The position numbers and the translations under genes are program-made. Below are positions 60,630 through 64,000 of a stretch of DNA of 64,000 nt, one piece after another (positions within the stretch are counted from its first letter, which is position 1; each line of letters opens with the position of its first letter). The notes under the pieces are model-generated. The model saw only the letters and a list, made by a program, of their open reading frames with translations, was not told the DNA's origin and made no database searches. The stretch is from Chryseobacterium sp. MA9 (lineage in GTDB: Bacteria > Bacteroidota > Bacteroidia > Flavobacteriales > Weeksellaceae), in the NCBI RefSeq assembly GCF_024399315.1, contig NZ_CP075170.1:248001-312000 (forward strand), in the 5' to 3' direction.

Positions 60630-62273
60630 TTATTTTTTAGTTATTCTAAACCATTCAAAATCAGCATAGCCACCTCGTGGTGCTTTTGCAGTACTGATGC
60701 TGTACAAACCTACTTTTGCTCCAATCCATTTTCCGGGTTTTGCTTGAAAAATTTCACCGGCTTTGATGAAGTTTTTACCGTTTTCGCTGTAGCTGAATTG
60801 GCATAAACCATTAGGTTCATTGACATTTACTTTTAAATAAGCTTCGTTATTTTTTAATTGAGTTTCAAATAATATTTTTTCTTCCCCGCCTTTATCTGCT
60901 TTCTCCGCTTTTCTTAATTGGAGATAATAGCCATCAGGCTTGTTGGTGATCACTAATGATGCGTGATCTAGTCCCATGATTAATAATCCTGCGGTTTTTC
61001 CTTCTTTGGCATCTTCGGGAGTTAGCTTCACCTTTGTTGATGCTGCAAAATTAGGAGCCGGAAATTTTTGGGTTAACAGATTCGGGACATTCCAGAGGTT
61101 TTTTTCTCCTTCAGCAACTTTGATAGAGAATAGTCTTAAAAAATTTTGTCCGGGAAGTTTGGAAGACCATACAATATTTTCATTAGCACTCCATTGCCAT
61201 TGCAATCCTAGTTTTTTTTCATCAAATTCATCAGTTTCCGGAGGAGTGGAAATAGGATAGTATTGTCCAATATCAGGCTTTTTATATGTTAAAACAGGTT
61301 CGCCAATCCCGTTTTTATTATGATCAATCCCCATTACCGGCCAGTCTTTTTCCCATTTCATAGGCTGCAGGTGAATAATTCTTCCTCCGGCATCCACATC
61401 CTGAAAATGATAAAACCAGTCTTCACCAGATGGAGTATCTACCCAGGCTCCCTGATGAGGTCCGTTGATGGTTGTTAAACCTTGTTCCAATATTATTTTC
61501 TCTTCATAAGGGCCATAAATATTTTTTGATCTTAGTGCGAGTTGCCATCCTGTCGCCACACCTCCAGCAGGGGCAAAAATGTAATAGTAGCCATTTCTTT
61601 TATACATTTTAGGACCTTCAATGGTAGGATGTGCATCATGACCATCAAAGATATGGATGCCTTTATCCAGAACTTTTGTTCCTTCAGGATTCATTGTATT
61701 AAGAGTTAAAATACTTTTTACTCCGGCACGGCTTCCTGCCCAGCCATGAATAAGGTAAGCATTTCCGTCTTCGTCCCAGAACGGGCATGAATCTATTAAT
61801 CCTTTTCCTTCCATTACCAACAAAGGTTTTTCCCAAGTTCCCAGAGGATCTTTGGTTTTCACCATGTAAATTCCAAAATCCGGATCACCCCAATAAATAT
61901 AGAATTCCCCTTTATGAAATCTTATGCTTGGTGCCCAGACTCCATCACCTCTTTTTGGAGTGGCAAAATGTTCCAGAGGAAGGATGTCCTGAATAGCATA
62001 ATTAACCAGTTTCCAGTTGATCATATCTTTGGAATGCAGGATGGGAAGTCCCGGAGCTTCATTGAAACTGGACGCAGTCATATAATAATCACTGCCAACA
62101 CGAATAACGTCCGGATCTGAGTAGTCTGCATACAGAACCGGATTTCTGTAATTTTTTCCCTGATCAGCGGTCCAGACTTCAGAAACAGAGTTTTTTTCCT
62201 GTCCCTGAAGATAACCTGATGCTACTGAACTTGCCGTAATGGCAATGATATTTAAAATATTTTTCGTCTTCAT
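60630..62273 (-). CDS. Glycoside hydrolase family 43 with C-terminal beta-sandwich (547 aa)
   Basis: After a signal peptide the five-bladed propeller begins with the catalytic base segment PVLYADYSDPDVIRVGSDYY, followed by FHKGEFYIYWGDPDFGIYMV, DSCPFWDEDGNAYLIHGWAG and the acid region HPTIEGPKMYKRNGYYYIFA. Residues 350-545 form a second domain like the lectin-type module common in GH43 (GLQWQWSANENIVWSSKLPG). Such enzymes release arabinose, xylose or galactose from side chains; in a pectin cluster arabinan or galactan side chains are likely. A 152-bp gap separates it from the next gene. Confidence 0.85.
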   Translation of the reverse strand: MKTKNILNIIAITASSVASGYLQGQEKNSVSEVWTADQGKNYRNPVLYADYSDPDVIRVGSDYYMTASSFNEAPGLPILHSKDMINWKLVNYAIQDILPLEHFATPKRGDGVWAPSIRFHKGEFYIYWGDPDFGIYMVKTKDPLGTWEKPLLVMEGKGLIDSCPFWDEDGNAYLIHGWAGSRAGVKSILTLNTMNPEGTKVLDKGIHIFDGHDAHPTIEGPKMYKRNGYYYIFAPAGGVATGWQLALRSKNIYGPYEEKIILEQGLTTINGPHQGAWVDTPSGEDWFYHFQDVDAGGRIIHLQPMKWEKDWPVMGIDHNKNGIGEPVLTYKKPDIGQYYPISTPPETDEFDEKKLGLQWQWSANENIVWSSKLPGQNFLRLFSIKVAEGEKNLWNVPNLLTQKFPAPNFAASTKVKLTPEDAKEGKTAGLLIMGLDHASLVITNKPDGYYLQLRKAEKADKGGEEKILFETQLKNNEAYLKVNVNEPNGLCQFSYSENGKNFIKAGEIFQAKPGKWIGAKVGLYSISTAKAPRGGYADFEWFRITKK

Positions 62274-62306
62274 ACAATCAATTATACTTTACCTGTCTTA
62301 TCACCC

Positions 62307-62334
62307 CATGTCAAGGTTTTAAACCTTGACATGG
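62307..62334. repeat. Perfect 28-bp palindrome between GH105 and GH43 genes
   Basis: CCATGTCAAGGTTT is followed directly by its reverse complement. It lies in the 86-bp gap between two co-directional genes. It can form a strong mRNA hairpin and may be a REP-like element, a stabiliser of the upstream mRNA or a partial terminator. Confidence 0.7.
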
Positions 62335-62359
62335 ATGGAGTACGGCTTCTCAATCCTTT

Positions 62360-63613
62360 TTATTTTTCAAATTCTAAACTCGCCAGGATAAAAGGGCCGG
62401 TTCCCTTTGGATCGTTGGAACGAATTTCTTCATTTACGTAATATTCATAAGAGCCGCTTCTGTAAGGTGTTCCGCCTAATCCTGCCACTGCACAGCATTT
62501 ATTCAAGCTTACCACACCGTTTTCATCTACAGTGATTAAGTTTTTGATAATGCCTTCATATCCTTTTTTTGCGTAAGCTTTATATGATTGGGGCAAATAT
62601 CCTTGGTTTACAGATTTTATCATGGTGTATACAAACATGGATGAACCTGTGGCTTCCAGATAATTTCCTTTTTCTCCTCCTTTATCCAGTACCTGATACC
62701 AAAGTCCTGTTTTGGAATCCTGCACTTTGATAACAGCATCAGAATAAGATTTTAAGTAAGAAATCAGCTTTGTTCTTCCTGGATGATTCTTAGGCAAATA
62801 ATCCAATACATCCACCATAGCCATTCCGTACCAGCCCATCGCTCTTGACCAGAAGTTGGGTGAGAGTCCTGTTTCTTTGTCTGCCCATTGCTGTTGACGG
62901 CTTTCGTCCCAAGCATGATAAAGGAGACCTGTTTTCTTGTCTAAAAGGTGCTTTTGAATCAGGTCAAACTGATTGATGATATCATTATAAGCTTTTTCAT
63001 CTTCTTCTCCTTTTGAGAAATATTGGGTGTAGTGCGCGTAAAATGGTTCTCCCATATATAATCCGTCCAGCCACATCTGGTTGGGATAAATTTTCTTATG
63101 CCAGAATCCGCCTTCTGAGGTTCTGGGCTGGCCGTCAATCTGAGAACGCAGGGTTTGCAGGGCTTTTAAATATTTATCTTTTTTCTCCTGCTGATAGAGG
63201 TAGAGAAGAACATTTCCACAATTCAGCATATCGATATTGTATTTGGAAAGATCATAAGAAACGATGCTTCCATCTTCTTTTACCATTGTGTCACCAAAGG
63301 TTTTGATATATTGATAATATTCTTTGTTTCCTGTTTTTTCATATAATCTTTCTGCACCTTCCAGTACGATTGCTGTCGGATAGCTCCATTTCGGGGCTTT
63401 GTTGTAGTCCAGCATCCAGGCTTCAGGGAAACGTTTTATTTCAGAAAGAAGCATTCTTTGAGACCAGGGAAGCTTTTCAGAAATTTTCCTGTTTGTTTCC
63501 GATTGTATTTCTGATGATAGGTTTTGCAATGGTTTTTGAGCACAGGAAAAAAAGAATCCGGAACATACGGTTGCAAGTGCATAGATTTTAATAGAATGGT
63601 TGATAAAGTTCAT
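62360..63613 (-). CDS. Unsaturated rhamnogalacturonyl hydrolase, GH105/GH88-type (417 aa)
   Basis: The signal has a lipobox-like FFFSCA near residue 24. The alpha/alpha barrel shows the family motifs APKWSYPTAIVLEGAERLYE, KIYPNQMWLDGLYMGEPFYA (catalytic Asp region), NFWSRAMGWYGMAMVDVLDY and NYLEATGSSMFVYTMIKSVN. These enzymes hydrate the unsaturated uronic acid left at the non-reducing end by pectin lyases and release it. The signal places it in the periplasm or at the surface. It is 11 bp downstream of the partial gene at the window edge. Confidence 0.88.
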   Translation of the reverse strand: MNFINHSIKIYALATVCSGFFFSCAQKPLQNLSSEIQSETNRKISEKLPWSQRMLLSEIKRFPEAWMLDYNKAPKWSYPTAIVLEGAERLYEKTGNKEYYQYIKTFGDTMVKEDGSIVSYDLSKYNIDMLNCGNVLLYLYQQEKKDKYLKALQTLRSQIDGQPRTSEGGFWHKKIYPNQMWLDGLYMGEPFYAHYTQYFSKGEEDEKAYNDIINQFDLIQKHLLDKKTGLLYHAWDESRQQQWADKETGLSPNFWSRAMGWYGMAMVDVLDYLPKNHPGRTKLISYLKSYSDAVIKVQDSKTGLWYQVLDKGGEKGNYLEATGSSMFVYTMIKSVNQGYLPQSYKAYAKKGYEGIIKNLITVDENGVVSLNKCCAVAGLGGTPYRSGSYEYYVNEEIRSNDPKGTGPFILASLEFEK

Positions 63614-63624
63614 GATTTTAAACT

Positions 63625-64000
63625 TTAAAGTTGATGAGTTTTATCGAGAATATCCAGCTTTTTATCCAGATCCTGATAAAAAGACTCTTCGGTTGTTAAG
63701 CCATTGGGTTCCTGAGACCAGGCTCCCATAAAGTAATAGGATACATTTTTAGTTTTTTTGAAAATGATGGTATGGGTAGATTTTGTTTTTACATATTTGT
63801 CGAAGCTGTCAAGAGGGTAGAAGATTGCCATTCCCAGATTGTCTTCTTTTTTCGCCAGAGTCTGCTGTCCATAAGTAGCAATATAGGCCCATTTTTTATT
63901 TTTACTGATTCCTTGTTTCATTGGGATGTCTTCGAAGGCAACGATTCCGGTACAAAGACCTGAAAGGCTGCTGTTCAGATTAAGATCTACTTTTACGAAA
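63625..64000 (-). CDS. Possible DUF4861-type protein, 5' end outside the window (partial)
   Basis: The frame is open to the window edge; the visible C-terminal part reads FVKVDLNLNSSLSGLCTGIV, KNKKWAYIATYGQQTLAKKE, then NLGMAIFYPLDSFDKYVKTK and WSQEPNGLTTEESFYQDLDK. I associate this ending with the DUF4861 family, found in pectin and ulvan clusters, but the match is from memory. It would be co-transcribed with the GH105 gene 11 bp downstream. The N-terminus and any signal peptide cannot be judged. Confidence 0.65.
   Translation of the reverse strand, partial: FVKVDLNLNSSLSGLCTGIVAFEDIPMKQGISKNKKWAYIATYGQQTLAKKEDNLGMAIFYPLDSFDKYVKTKSTHTIIFKKTKNVSYYFMGAWSQEPNGLTTEESFYQDLDKKLDILDKTHQL

Noticed and set aside
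1..64000. tRNA or rRNA genes
   Set aside because: No stretch with recognisable tRNA cloverleaf or rRNA sequence was noticed; a tRNAscan-SE run would settle it.

Overview
The window looks like a chromosome segment of a Chryseobacterium-type member of the Flavobacteriia (Bacteroidota). The DNA is AT-rich, start regions carry TAnnTTTG-type -7 boxes, short secreted proteins begin with a signal peptide followed by a V/IGINT motif, and there is a type IX secretion (T9SS) sorting-domain remnant and a large pectin-degradation cluster. This taxonomic call is inference from gene content and style; no rRNA gene is present.

Layout. (1) 1-13.3 kb is a recombining surface-protein locus. Five intact short secreted proteins (252, 236, 236, 235 and 274 aa) each follow all or part of one repeated leader. 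They are interleaved with two copies of a two-gene helix-turn-helix module, three copies of a frameshifted small gene, fragments of a T9SS adhesin and a decayed Tn3-family transposon that keeps one 38-bp terminal repeat. (2) 13.3-25 kb holds a frameshifted TlpA-like protein, two paralogous membrane TPR/HTH regulators, another broken secreted protein, a third and diverged copy of the HTH module, several unrecognised small proteins and a putative outer-membrane barrel. (3) 25-34.3 kb is an integrated element read leftward: tyrosine integrase, a possible RteC-like protein, four cargo genes, an excisionase-type HTH protein, a primase/helicase ATPase and a broken toprim protein beside an iteron-like repeat cluster. 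The boundaries between cargo genes carry fossil copies of the 3' end of the RteC-like gene. (4) 35.2-49 kb is the most unusual region. A 1312-aa protein, a tail-fibre-like protein and a small protein lead into an 845-aa polymorphic toxin with its immunity gene, then four orphan toxin/immunity cassettes separated by hairpins, ending in an integrase remnant. (5) 49.2-51.7 kb holds a ferritin-like protein and a terpene synthase, flanked by two copies of a MITE-like element. (6) 52.1-64 kb is a pectin-utilisation cluster (PL10, PL1, KdgF-like cupin, two SGNH acetylesterases, CE8, an alpha/beta hydrolase, GH28, GH43, GH105, and a possible DUF4861 protein cut by the window edge).

How the parts work together. 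The pectin genes form a pathway: methyl and acetyl groups are removed, the backbone is cut by lyases and polygalacturonase, side chains are trimmed, and unsaturated products are processed. Two similar LacI-type operator-like palindromes lie upstream of the two pectate lyase genes. The toxin locus has the form expected of contact-dependent or injected competition: a conserved N-terminal carrier, a swappable C-terminal toxin, and a reservoir of spare tip/immunity pairs sharing about 0.3 kb of near-identical DNA with the main gene. How the toxin is exported is not visible. Frameshifts and nonsense mutations cluster in the mobile and repetitive left part and in the orphan cassettes, and are absent from the pectin cluster.
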